Shown one piece after another: positions 14,880 to 22,615 of a stretch of DNA of 64,000 bases. Each line of letters begins with the position of its first letter. Position 1 is the stretch's first letter. The position numbers and the translations under genes are program-made. Under the pieces are notes generated by a model. That model was given only the letters and a program-made list of their open reading frames with translations, had not been told where the DNA came from and ran no database searches. The stretch is from Spirosoma oryzicola (GTDB lineage: Bacteria; Bacteroidota; Bacteroidia; Cytophagales; Spirosomataceae), in assembly GCF_021233055.1 (NCBI RefSeq), contig NZ_CP089538.1, positions 601,501-665,500 on the forward strand, given 5' to 3'.

Positions 14880-15460
14880 AGCCGGTTTTGTTTACGTAGT
14901 GCTACAAGGCAAGCCGCTAACCAGACAAGCAGGATAACCAGTACCGCCGACGCGTCTTTGTACTGCTTTACTTCAATCAGTTTCAGGCCGCAGCGTCCGA
15001 AAAACACGGTCATGGCAAGGCCGATACAATCGACTGGAATACGCTTAACGTTTAGTTTCATCAAACTCATAGTGGTAATATTAATATTACTAAGCTGGTT
15101 AAAAGAACGCGCCGTTTCTAGGATCGTGCGTAGCTGATCAGGATAAGCCTTTGCTGCTACGCGAACAGAATCAAGTAACTGACTGCGGAAATGGTGTTCA
15201 GACTCGCCGTTTGCTGCGGCAATGGCTCGGACGAGCTGCGCAATAATGGCTTCGTTTGTGTCGGTCAGGTCTACAATAGATTCTTTACTGTCGATCCCTA
15301 CCGCTGCGCCTTCACTACTTTCAAAATAAAAAAACGCCTGACTATGAGTGACTTTGTAACATTGCGAGGTTTCCGGTCTGTGCTGATCAGCCCGCACAAG
15401 CGCAATTTGCAGTAGCGCGTTCATGCGTCGTCGTTCAGACTTGTTTACCTTTGCTTCCAT
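14876..15460 (-). CDS. Phage early protein with C-terminal membrane segment
   Basis: 194 aa from ATG 15460. The first 130 residues are soluble, with an N-terminal basic helix (KSERRRMNALLQIAL). The last 65 hold a hydrophobic segment (AVLVILLVWLAACLVAL) and a basic C-terminus, so it would be tail-anchored. An exact operator palindrome (15075-15090) lies inside the coding region 4 nt before an in-frame ATG at 15070, which could independently produce a 64-aa membrane protein. Function unknown. Confidence 0.6.
   Translation of the reverse strand: MEAKVNKSERRRMNALLQIALVRADQHRPETSQCYKVTHSQAFFYFESSEGAAVGIDSKESIVDLTDTNEAIIAQLVRAIAAANGESEHHFRSQLLDSVRVAAKAYPDQLRTILETARSFNQLSNINITTMSLMKLNVKRIPVDCIGLAMTVFFGRCGLKLIEVKQYKDASAVLVILLVWLAACLVALRKQNRL
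15075..15090 (-). promoter_or_regulatory. Operator palindrome O4 (exact), internal
   Basis: Exact GTAATATTAATATTAC inside the 194-aa gene, where it encodes NINIT. On the - strand its AATATTAC end is 4 nt before ATG 15070, the same geometry as at the repressor start (16296) and the 101-aa gene (8253). Confidence 0.55.
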
Positions 15461-15497
15461 AGCGCGTTATTTAACGTGTTAATCTGTTAGAGTACCG

Positions 15498-15529
15498 AAA
15501 CACTGGTTTCTGTGAGGCCAGTGTTTTTT
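15498..15529 (+). terminator. Hairpin with T-run on the + strand
   Basis: AAACACTGG (15498-15506) and CCAGTGTTT (15518-15526) form a 9-bp stem followed by TTT on the + strand. There is no + strand gene to terminate here, and on the - strand the hairpin falls in the leader of the 194-aa gene without a following T-run. It may end antisense transcription or structure the leader. Confidence 0.45.
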
Positions 15530-15541
15530 GCTACCGCTTTG

Positions 15542-15572
15542 CAATAGTAATATTAATATTAACATTACACAA
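15542..15572 (-). promoter_or_regulatory. Promoter with operator palindrome O5 (15/16)
   Basis: On the - strand TTG (15572-15570), 20 nt, TACTATTG (15549-15542), one mismatch from TAnnTTTG. The palindrome variant GTAATATTAATATTAA (15547-15562) lies in the spacer and overlaps the -7 box. It would drive the 194-aa gene and the nuclease operon. Confidence 0.5.
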
Positions 15573-15581
15573 TAAAAAAAG

Positions 15582-15947
15582 TTATCTTTTTTGCTTTGTC
15601 TGCAAAATTTTCCGGAAACGCTCTTGTGCCATTTCTGCGCTATAGCCCTGACTTTGTAGATAAGACCTACAGGAACTCGTTTTGTATAAAACTTTGCCGG
15701 TTTTTTCGGTCGTTTCAATCGTACCGGAGTTCTTTAATTCCCAGAGCTTTGTACTGCCGACGTGTAAAAATTGCATGGCTTGAGAACGGCTCAGATATTC
15801 GCTGCCCGTGACCGAACTTGATTCCAGCGTGTCTAAACGATTAAGAACGCTATCCATTAGCGGGACCAGTCGCTCAAGTCGCTGCCACAGCGAAAGCGGC
15901 ACGACAACCGAATCGGGGCTTATTTGTCGAACTGTTGCGCTCTCCAT
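15582..15947 (-). CDS. HTH_17/excisionase-like DNA-binding protein
   Basis: 121 aa. Residues about 49-105 match the MerR-type HTH of excisionases: EYLSRSQAMQFLHVGSTKLWELKNSG, then a wing with KTGKVLYK and a closing helix. The first 45 residues are a probable coiled coil (LWQRLERLVPLMDSVLNRLDTL). Such proteins bend DNA at att sites or act as small regulators. It overlaps the Cro-like gene by 28 nt and is second in the early operon, a usual place for Xis. Confidence 0.7.
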   Translation of the reverse strand: MESATVRQISPDSVVVPLSLWQRLERLVPLMDSVLNRLDTLESSSVTGSEYLSRSQAMQFLHVGSTKLWELKNSGTIETTEKTGKVLYKTSSCRSYLQSQGYSAEMAQERFRKILQTKQKR

Positions 15948-16189
15948 GTCTTGAAATCAGATATTTGAGTTTCCAGTTGATCAGCCTCAGAACGTAGCTG
16001 AAAAATACGCCTTTCCGATTCCTCAATAACTGCGGTCAGAATACGTCTGCGAACATGATATTTGTAGCCAGGGCGCGGGTTTTTTGCCATTCTACTAACA
16101 ACTTGGTAAGCTACATTTGCCAGCTCTGCGATGCGACCGAAACCGATTTTTTGCGTAACAGCCGAAAAATCTTTTTCAATATTTTGCAT
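15920..16189 (-). CDS. Cro-like early regulator
   Basis: 89 aa from ATG 16189. The ORF is open to 16270, but that stretch contains the control region. Residues 15-45 form a helix-turn-helix (GRIAELANVAYQVVSRM with basic KNPRPGYKYHVRRR after it), and the C-terminal half is a charged helix (IEESERRIFQLRSEAD), probably for dimerisation. It is transcribed divergently from the repressor, the standard place for a Cro protein. The DNA target is likely one of the inverted repeats in 16190-16295. Confidence 0.6.
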   Translation of the reverse strand: MQNIEKDFSAVTQKIGFGRIAELANVAYQVVSRMAKNPRPGYKYHVRRRILTAVIEESERRIFQLRSEADQLETQISDFKTWRAQQFDK

Positions 16190-16295
16190 AAGATTCCAAC
16201 CTTTCCCTAAATTTTGCGTGATGTTAATAAAAAGTTTTGCAAATATTAACATCGAATTTATTCCTCGCAAGGAAAGAGCATAATAATATTACATA
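16190..16295. promoter_or_regulatory. Divergent immunity control region
   Basis: The gap between the Cro-like start (16189) and the repressor start (16296) holds an inverted repeat TGTTAATA-N14-TATTAACA at 16222-16251 and a partial copy of the phage palindrome (16278-16292, with an intact AATATTAC half) 3 nt before the repressor ATG. No clear -7 box was seen. The two different repeat types could bind two different regulators. Confidence 0.55.
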
Positions 16296-17282
16296 ATGAG
16301 CCAAACAGCCGAATTATACCAGATGAATGCAAGTGAAAAGATTACCGCGTTACGTGATATGCTAGGAATAAACCAGAATCGGTTTTCTCAGCTGATCGGC
16401 GTAGCGCCTTCGACCATGACCCGGTTAGAGCGAGGTACGCCAAATAAGCCTAGTCAGGATACGCTGCAAAAGATCGCCGACACATTCAACGAGGTTACAA
16501 TCGAATGGCTTGAGAATGATCAGGACGAAACGATGCCCTCGGCTCTGACGATGACAAACGAACGGCCAATCGCCCAGAATGACCACGAGGGAAAGCGTTT
16601 GCGTCGGTTTGTCGAACGGCATAAGCCGACGCTGAATCAGGAACTGATCGGCAAGGAAATCGGCGTTTCCCGCAATCAGGTCGGTGCCTATTACAATACA
16701 GAACGTTTCCGTCAGAACGTTAGAATTAATATCCTGAAAGCGCTCGGTAAGCTACTGGATCGTAACGTAACGCCCGAAGAGGTGTTCGGCGAGGCTCGCA
16801 CTGCGGCGACCTCCGTACCGACGAACCTTATTGCCGTACCGCGCCTGAGTGTAGCGGATCGCCCGAAGCTGGACGCGAAATATCTGGATGAGGTACAAAG
16901 CAACTTTATGCCGTCCATGCGGCCAGAAACGGCTATGTACGCGCCAAAACAGGCTGTATCGGTAGAACAGCACAAACGCGCCTATGCGATTGAGGTAGGA
17001 AACTCTGACCGCATGGAGCCTTTATATTTTACTGGGTACTGGCTGCTGGGGCTTGCGCTCGAACCTGCCGACTACTCGCGTTTGTTTGACGGATCGGTCG
17101 CAATCGTCACCAGCGACGGCGAGTTTCTGCTAAAGCGGGTTATTGCCAATAACCTGCGCACGACTGGCGTTCTTGAGCTGGGTAGCTTCACCACCGAACG
17201 GGGCGGAACCGTTCAACTGCGCAAATCAGATATACAGCTGATGTTTTCAATACCCGGTATCATTTACGGCCTGAACGCCTAG
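16296..17282 (+). CDS. Phage repressor: two HTH domains plus degenerate S24 peptidase domain
   Basis: 328 aa. Residues about 12-70 are an HTH_3/XRE domain (LGINQNRFSQLIGVAPSTMTRLERG), and 95-155 a second HTH (IGKEIGVSRNQVGAYY). The C-terminal 100 residues follow the LexA/S24 plan, with the lysine in GEFLLKRV. However, the usual GDSMxP reads GNSDRMEP: the position before Met is Arg and two residues are inserted, so autocleavage is doubtful. Starts 3 nt after a partial palindrome. Probably maintains lysogeny by binding the palindromes; induction may use another route. Confidence 0.8.
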   Translation: MSQTAELYQMNASEKITALRDMLGINQNRFSQLIGVAPSTMTRLERGTPNKPSQDTLQKIADTFNEVTIEWLENDQDETMPSALTMTNERPIAQNDHEGKRLRRFVERHKPTLNQELIGKEIGVSRNQVGAYYNTERFRQNVRINILKALGKLLDRNVTPEEVFGEARTAATSVPTNLIAVPRLSVADRPKLDAKYLDEVQSNFMPSMRPETAMYAPKQAVSVEQHKRAYAIEVGNSDRMEPLYFTGYWLLGLALEPADYSRLFDGSVAIVTSDGEFLLKRVIANNLRTTGVLELGSFTTERGGTVQLRKSDIQLMFSIPGIIYGLNA

Positions 17283-17288
17283 TTTGCT

Positions 17289-18674
17289 ATGTCATCGGTT
17301 ACTTACAAATTTGTCCAGAACGAAACGCTGCGCGAAGATGGAACGCGGCTTATCCTGCTACGGATAACCTACAAACGTAAACTAAAGTACGTTGGTACGG
17401 GTGTGTACGTTCGTGAAAAGAGTTTTAACCCTGACGGCACGTACGAAAAACAGAACTGGATTCGCAAGGGACACGACAATTATCAGACGCTGAACGAGAT
17501 TCTGAGAAACTGGCAGGATAAAGCCTATTCCAGCCTCAGCCGTCTGAGCCAGACAAACCGGCCTTTTACTGCCGATGACATTAAACGGGCTTTGGTCAAC
17601 AACGAAACGGATTCGTTTTCGGGCTATATCGAGCAGCAGATAGCCGTTTATCAGCAGCGGGAGCAAAATAGTAACGTGCGCAATCACTCCGCCGTACTGG
17701 TTAACCTGCGCCGTTTTTTGAACCGTAACGAGAAAACGGGCGAAGTCTCATTCTATGAGCTGACGCCGGACGTAATCAATCAGTTTGAAACCTACCTGCT
17801 GACGCGCACCATTAAACGGCCTACAACCGACGCGGCCCGGCGCAATACGACAACGGACTACCTGCGCCGGATTCGCCAGCACATCACAGGTTACATTAAC
17901 AAGCATAATCTACCCTCTGAAACAGACCCCCTGCGGGGAAAGAAATTAGTAACGGCCCCCGTCAACCGGAGCCGGTTAACTGAGGCCGAGCTTGAGGTAT
18001 TGATCGACGCGGATTTTAGCGACATCAAGAAAGGGCGCAAGGTCACCAATTCAGTCGAGTCCTGGGCGCGGGATTTGTACGTATGTAGCTATTACCTTCA
18101 CGGTATCCGGGGCGGTGATCTGGTGTCGGCCCGTTGCGAGCAGCTGCAACAGGTCTGGCATTTGCAGGACGATAAACCTGTACGTCAGTGGCGTTTCTCG
18201 TTTATATCCGATAAGAAAGACAAACCAAAAACGATAGTTATTGAGGAGCCGGCCCTTTCAATCATGCTTCGGCACGCGAAAGACAAAAAGTCCCAGGACT
18301 TCATATTTCCGTTTATGCGTCACCCTCGTTACAGCATAATGACCGAAAGTCAGCTGTCCAACGCGGTAAGCACGAAAATAAGCGACATAGACAAGGTTTT
18401 AAAACGGGTTGCTACCCATCTTGATATACCGAAGAATTTAACCCTACACACGGCTCGGCATACGTTCGCTGAGCATTTGTTCGATATGACGGAAAACGTT
18501 CGCTTAGTGCAGCAGGCTTTAGGCCACCAGTCGATTATTACGACAGAGCGTTATCTGTCCAGCTTCAATCAGGACTTTGTTGATAAAGCCAACGTGCTGT
18601 ATAAACGGCGTAGCCAGTTGGGGCCGGAGGCAATGGACGATAAGACAGAACAAATTCTGTCTCGCAAAGAGTAA
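17289..18674 (+). CDS. Tyrosine recombinase (phage integrase)
   Basis: 461 aa. An N-terminal SAM-like arm-binding part and a core-binding part (about 110-215) precede the catalytic domain. It carries the active-site set: Arg in LHGIRGGDL, His and Arg in TLHTARHTF, His in LGHQSIITT and Tyr in ERYLSS. The length (about 400-460) fits Bacteroidota phage and ICE integrases. It lies 6 nt after the repressor and is therefore co-transcribed with it. It is followed by a strong terminator and marks the right border of the phage. Confidence 0.92.
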   Translation: MSSVTYKFVQNETLREDGTRLILLRITYKRKLKYVGTGVYVREKSFNPDGTYEKQNWIRKGHDNYQTLNEILRNWQDKAYSSLSRLSQTNRPFTADDIKRALVNNETDSFSGYIEQQIAVYQQREQNSNVRNHSAVLVNLRRFLNRNEKTGEVSFYELTPDVINQFETYLLTRTIKRPTTDAARRNTTTDYLRRIRQHITGYINKHNLPSETDPLRGKKLVTAPVNRSRLTEAELEVLIDADFSDIKKGRKVTNSVESWARDLYVCSYYLHGIRGGDLVSARCEQLQQVWHLQDDKPVRQWRFSFISDKKDKPKTIVIEEPALSIMLRHAKDKKSQDFIFPFMRHPRYSIMTESQLSNAVSTKISDIDKVLKRVATHLDIPKNLTLHTARHTFAEHLFDMTENVRLVQQALGHQSIITTERYLSSFNQDFVDKANVLYKRRSQLGPEAMDDKTEQILSRKE

Positions 18675-19032
18675 TATGTAGGTATTAATGAAGATAAATA
18701 TCAATGTCATCCAGCGTAGTAAGAGTACTGAAATAGTTTATTTATAAACATAATAACAAAAAAAGTCCTGGAAAAAGAACTAGGACTTTTTTTGTTATTA
18801 TGAAACAAGAAAAAAGATAATATTATTAACTAATTTCAATAATAGTAAATAAAATATATATTTTTATTTAATAATAATATATTAGTAATTATGAAAATGA
18901 AAGAATATAATATTAAAAATTATTGGGAGGTTAATATTAAATTAATGCTAACTGAGAAAATAGTTAATAATTTTTGTTTAGATTTATAATAAACATCGAA
19001 TAAACAATGAGACCAGTTTTACAACCTGCTAC
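18675..19032. other. AT-rich gap after the integrase
   Basis: 358 bp without a credible gene. It contains the terminator at 18750-18801 and then about 200 bp of very AT-rich sequence with many TAATATTA-like words and one TTAATATTAA. It could contain the att core, or be part of imported DNA with the following gene. No tRNA 3' end or obvious direct repeat is visible. Confidence 0.5.
18750..18801. terminator. Strong bidirectional terminator after integrase
   Basis: Perfect 20-bp inverted repeat (ATAATAACAAAAAAAGTCCT at 18750-18769, complement 18782-18801) with a 12-nt loop. A-run and T-run flank the GC core, so it works in both directions. Confidence 0.85.
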
Positions 19033-19677
19033 ATGGACACCATACAACAAGTTCCCCGCCCAAAAGTACCGGAGTCAGGTACAGAACCTGAACTCCCGAA
19101 CTGGCTGAAAGTTCTATTTTATATTGTCGATGGAAAGTATGTCATAAAAATTATAAAACAGTTTTTGTGGACTGCTGCCATATTCTTTTTGTTTATGGTT
19201 AAGATAGGTCTAATAGAAACTCCTCCTATTCCTATCCCTACTGGGTTAAAGAAGTTTTTTGAGGATGACAAAAGCAAGAATAAATTTTGGCCTAACAAAG
19301 CATCGCTGGAGCAGGCTACAAAACTGCTCGATCAACAGCAGAAGCTTAATACTACCTTATTGCTTTATGTTATTATAGCTAAAGAGGGTGACGAACTTAA
19401 CCAAATTGCATACGAGTCAAATCAGGAGCCTCAGCTTATGAGGCGACTTAATAGCCACATAATAGATGACAAAAAAATCATCGCTGGAGAGACGCCAATA
19501 ATAATGATAGCTCGTGGTGCTGTAACAAATGAGGCTACTGGCTCAATAGCTCATATCGCAGCGAAAAACCGTGTATCATTGCAGTTACTACTAGAAGCAA
19601 ACTACCTAACTTTAGATTACGCAAAAAAAGGAGCAAGAATATTGATACCATATCAGCACGGAAAAAGAAACTTTTGA
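19033..19677 (+). CDS. Membrane-anchored protein with two degenerate LysM-like regions
   Basis: 214 aa. A hydrophobic segment near residues 44-60 (FLWTAAIFFLFMV) follows a short cytoplasmic head, and the rest would be periplasmic. Two stretches read as weak LysM domains: about 113-155 (AKEGDELNQIAYES) and 160-208 (GSIAHIAAKNRVSLQLLLEAN). LysM binds peptidoglycan. GC is clearly lower than in the neighbouring host and phage genes, a sign of foreign origin. It may be phage cargo or a separate insertion. Function is not known. Confidence 0.6.
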   Translation: MDTIQQVPRPKVPESGTEPELPNWLKVLFYIVDGKYVIKIIKQFLWTAAIFFLFMVKIGLIETPPIPIPTGLKKFFEDDKSKNKFWPNKASLEQATKLLDQQQKLNTTLLLYVIIAKEGDELNQIAYESNQEPQLMRRLNSHIIDDKKIIAGETPIIMIARGAVTNEATGSIAHIAAKNRVSLQLLLEANYLTLDYAKKGARILIPYQHGKRNF

Positions 19678-19825
19678 AGCGTAAAACTATACTGAAACAT
19701 TTACCGAAAGCGAGCGAAAAATAACCTTTCGGAACAAGACTTTAAAGCAACCTAACTAGCTGAGTGCGAAAACAAATATTCCGTCCTGTTTCGATATCTT
19801 ATTATATAGGTTAGGTTAAAGGAAA

Positions 19826-19856
19826 CCCTGTCAACATTATGATTGACAGGGCTTTT
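19826..19856. terminator. Terminator between LysM-like gene and ATPase gene
   Basis: 9-bp perfect stem CCCTGTCAA/TTGACAGGG with an 8-nt loop, then CTTTTT on the + strand. The A-run on the other side is short (TTTCC on -). It lies between converging genes. Confidence 0.75.
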
Positions 19857-19920
19857 TGTTGTACCGTGTTTTCTGGCCGATCTGCTTCTTGCGAAAAAGG
19901 CTTGGTAAACTGACAGGGCG

Positions 19921-21909
19921 TTAGCGAAATTTGAGATTCTGTACCCGCACCGCATTGAGAATCGCCAGCATTGCCACGCCAACATCGGCGAAGACCGCTT
20001 CCCACATCGTGGCAATACCTCCTGCACCCAGCAGAAGTACAATCGCTTTGACGATGAGTGATAGACTAATGTTTTGCCAGACAATTCGACGAGTGGCTTG
20101 ACCGATAGCAACGGCAGTTGCAATTTTAGCCGGTTCGTCATTCTGAATGATTACGTCAGCCGTCTCGATGGTGGCGTCTGAACCCAGACCGCCCATCGCT
20201 ATTCCAACGTCGGCCAGCGCAACGACAGGGGCATCGTTGACGCCATCACCGACGAAGGCCAATTTTGCTTTTTTGTCACCGGTATACGCAGCTTTAAGGT
20301 GCTCAACCTGAGCGACTTTATCTTCAGGAAGTAAATCGCCGTGCCATTCATCGACGCCAAGCTGTTGGGCAACTGCGTCAACCACCGCTGATTTATCGCC
20401 CGATAACATCACGGTACGAATGCCATTTTCCTTAAGACGCTGGATCGCGTCGGCTGCGTCGGGTTTGAGTTCATCCGCAATCGTAAAATACCCAGCGAAC
20501 TGCCCGTCGAGGGCCGTCATAACAATGGTGTAAGGTATGTTAAGCAATGATTCATCGAATACTACGCCGAACTTTCGCAGTAGCTTGGCGTTTCCGGCCA
20601 GCATAGTCCTACCGGCTACCTTGCCTTTTAAGCCGTGACCGGGAATTTCTTCGACATCTTCTACTGAAACGGATTCGTATCCTTTCCCGGCATAGGCAAT
20701 AAGTGCCGTAGCTACCGGATGCGTTGATTTACTTTCCAATGCCGCTGTTAATTTGGCTAGTTCATTGGCATCAATGCCTATGGATGTGGCATCCTGAACC
20801 TTAAAGACTCCTTTTGTCAGGGTACCCGTTTTGTCCATGACGACCGTTTTAAGCTGGGTCATCAAATCGAGAAATACGGAGCCTTTGAACAAAATACCAT
20901 GTTTGGACCCCGCACCGATACCACCAAAATACCCGAGCGGAATCGAGATGACCAATGCGCATGGACAACCAATCACGAGAAAGACCAACCCCCGGTAAAG
21001 CCAGTCGTGAAATTGGTAATCAGCCACGAAAAAATAAGGCACGAGCGTAATCAGCAACGCTAGCCCACAGATGGCTGGCGTGTAGATTCGGGCAAAGCGG
21101 GCTATAAATTCCTGAGTCTGTGCTTTACGACCTGTTGCCTGCTGAACGAGCTTAAGAATGCGGGATAACTTAGAATCCTGATAAGGCGTTGTTACGTCCA
21201 TCTCGACCAGCGATTGCCGGTTAATCATTCCGGCCAGCACAACGTCGCCCTTGCGAATGGTACGGGGAACGCTTTCTCCGGTTAAGGCCGCCGTGTCGAA
21301 ACTGCCGCTTTCTGATCGCATAGTGCCGTCGAGGCCGACTTTCTCACCGGGCTTTACCTGGACAACGTCGCCAACGGCTACCGTGGCTGCTTGAACCGGC
21401 ATTGCTTGCCCATTCCGGATAACCGTTACCTGATCGGGTCTAACATCCAACAGCGCTTTGATTGACCGACGGGCGCGCAACACAGCCGCATCCTGAAACA
21501 GTTCGCCGATGGTGTAAAACAGCATGACCGTAACCCCTTCGGGATATTCGCCGATGCCAAAAGCGCCTACCGTGGCAACACCCATCAGAAAAAATTCTGT
21601 GAACACATCCCGGTGGAGAATCCGGCTCCAGGCGCGGTGCAGGACTGGCCATCCGACAGGAAGATAAGCGATCAGGTACCAGAGAAAGCGAATCGGGTTC
21701 TGAAACCAGTCGGCAGCGTAATGGTCTAGAGCAATACCGGCTAGCAGCAAAACCAAGCTACTGATGGCCGGTGCGTAGGTGCGCCAGGTCTGCTCCGGAC
21801 CTTTCTTCGCCGGTGCTGCATTAGCCGCCGGGGTTGTACCTGTTTCTATCAGGGCCACGTCCTCGTGGTCGTGATCGTCGTCATGAGTATGATTGTGGTC
21901 GTGTGCCAT
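19921..21909 (-). CDS. Zn/Cd-type P1B ATPase
   Basis: 662 aa. The N-terminus is His/Asp-rich (MAHDHNHTHDDDHDHED), a metal-binding tail, and lacks an HMA domain. Motifs: TGES near residue 210, GCPCALVIS in the sixth TM (about 317), phosphorylation site DKTGT (about 358), GDGVNDAP (about 556). The last TM pair has Lys in IVKAIV and Asp in FADVG, as in ZntA/CadA zinc/cadmium exporters. It exports divalent metal from cytoplasm to periplasm. It is the last gene of a leftward metal-resistance operon with an RND pump. Confidence 0.9.
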   Translation of the reverse strand: MAHDHNHTHDDDHDHEDVALIETGTTPAANAAPAKKGPEQTWRTYAPAISSLVLLLAGIALDHYAADWFQNPIRFLWYLIAYLPVGWPVLHRAWSRILHRDVFTEFFLMGVATVGAFGIGEYPEGVTVMLFYTIGELFQDAAVLRARRSIKALLDVRPDQVTVIRNGQAMPVQAATVAVGDVVQVKPGEKVGLDGTMRSESGSFDTAALTGESVPRTIRKGDVVLAGMINRQSLVEMDVTTPYQDSKLSRILKLVQQATGRKAQTQEFIARFARIYTPAICGLALLITLVPYFFVADYQFHDWLYRGLVFLVIGCPCALVISIPLGYFGGIGAGSKHGILFKGSVFLDLMTQLKTVVMDKTGTLTKGVFKVQDATSIGIDANELAKLTAALESKSTHPVATALIAYAGKGYESVSVEDVEEIPGHGLKGKVAGRTMLAGNAKLLRKFGVVFDESLLNIPYTIVMTALDGQFAGYFTIADELKPDAADAIQRLKENGIRTVMLSGDKSAVVDAVAQQLGVDEWHGDLLPEDKVAQVEHLKAAYTGDKKAKLAFVGDGVNDAPVVALADVGIAMGGLGSDATIETADVIIQNDEPAKIATAVAIGQATRRIVWQNISLSLIVKAIVLLLGAGGIATMWEAVFADVGVAMLAILNAVRVQNLKFR

Positions 21910-21917
21910 AGCGTCCG

Positions 21918-22544
21918 TTAGAATTCGATGTAAAAATTAAGTATAGCCAGCCCGATCAGTGTCAAACTAGTTATTAGATTTTCATTGTGTTCAAACCAAT
22001 GAGCGTTGACCCGGCGCAACCCATGCCGCCCCAGCGTAACCATGACCAGCATTCCCGATAACGTGATCACATTATAGATCAGGACGACCAGGGCAACGGC
22101 CTGCCAACCCTGAGCGCCCGCGCTCAAGAAGTAAGCTTCAATTTCCAGACAGGGTGAAAGAAACATAGCCAGTCCCAACGATAGGAGTAAGGCACTGAAC
22201 GAGCGTGTCTGCCGGACTGCTTTCGTGTCGATATGGTTGTGAAGGTGCCGGTGCTGGATGTGCTGCATCAAATACCAAAGCCCCAGCGCAAGGAGCAGTA
22301 AAGGAATGGCTCGCTCCGAAAGATCGTGGTAGTTCTCGGCCAGTTGCCATCCCGCTAAACTCACCAGTATACCTAACAAACTGGTACTGATTGTGTGCGC
22401 CAGTCCAACAACTACGGTAACAAAAATTAACTGCCGGTACGACCAGCGTTCGGTCTGGCCAATGGTCACGAGGGGTAACCAATGGCTGGGGATCAGGGCG
22501 TGAAGCAGGCTCAGCGTTAGACTACCCGTGATAAGTGCGTTCAT
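21918..22544 (-). CDS. NicO/UreH-like transition-metal transporter
   Basis: 208 aa from ATG 22544 (a frame upstream to 22619 adds a weak extension overlapping the adaptor gene). Six hydrophobic segments and a His-rich cytosolic loop (QHIQHRHLHNH, about 100) point to the nickel/cobalt (UreH/NicO/RcnA-like) transporter group. A HALIPSHWLP motif in the first TM pair is in line with this. It lies between the RND adaptor and the P-type ATPase, so metal efflux or allocation is likely. Confidence 0.65.
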   Translation of the reverse strand: MNALITGSLTLSLLHALIPSHWLPLVTIGQTERWSYRQLIFVTVVVGLAHTISTSLLGILVSLAGWQLAENYHDLSERAIPLLLLALGLWYLMQHIQHRHLHNHIDTKAVRQTRSFSALLLSLGLAMFLSPCLEIEAYFLSAGAQGWQAVALVVLIYNVITLSGMLVMVTLGRHGLRRVNAHWFEHNENLITSLTLIGLAILNFYIEF

Positions 22545-22615
22545 TGAATTGAGTATAAACGGTTTGGCGACATATCTCCAACATAAGCAACCAGCATAAG
22601 CCAAGGTTCCTTTCG

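Larger units (their letters stand above)
1..18801. mobile_element. Prophage (left end outside window)
   Basis: Continuous phage-type gene set. It has late + strand genes (tail/receptor-binding, CHAP lysin, spanin-like pair), a leftward early operon with replication and recombination genes, a divergent repressor and a tyrosine integrase at the right edge. The integrase is followed by a 20-bp perfect terminator stem at 18750-18801. No attL/attR core could be identified because the left end is not in the window. The right border could also lie after the AT-rich gene at 19033-19677. Intact, overlapping reading frames argue against decay. Confidence 0.9.

Noticed and set aside
15479..15718. 79-aa leftward frame between the early genes
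   Set aside because: It runs through the O5 promoter, the hairpin and part of the excisionase-like gene; no plausible start of its own.
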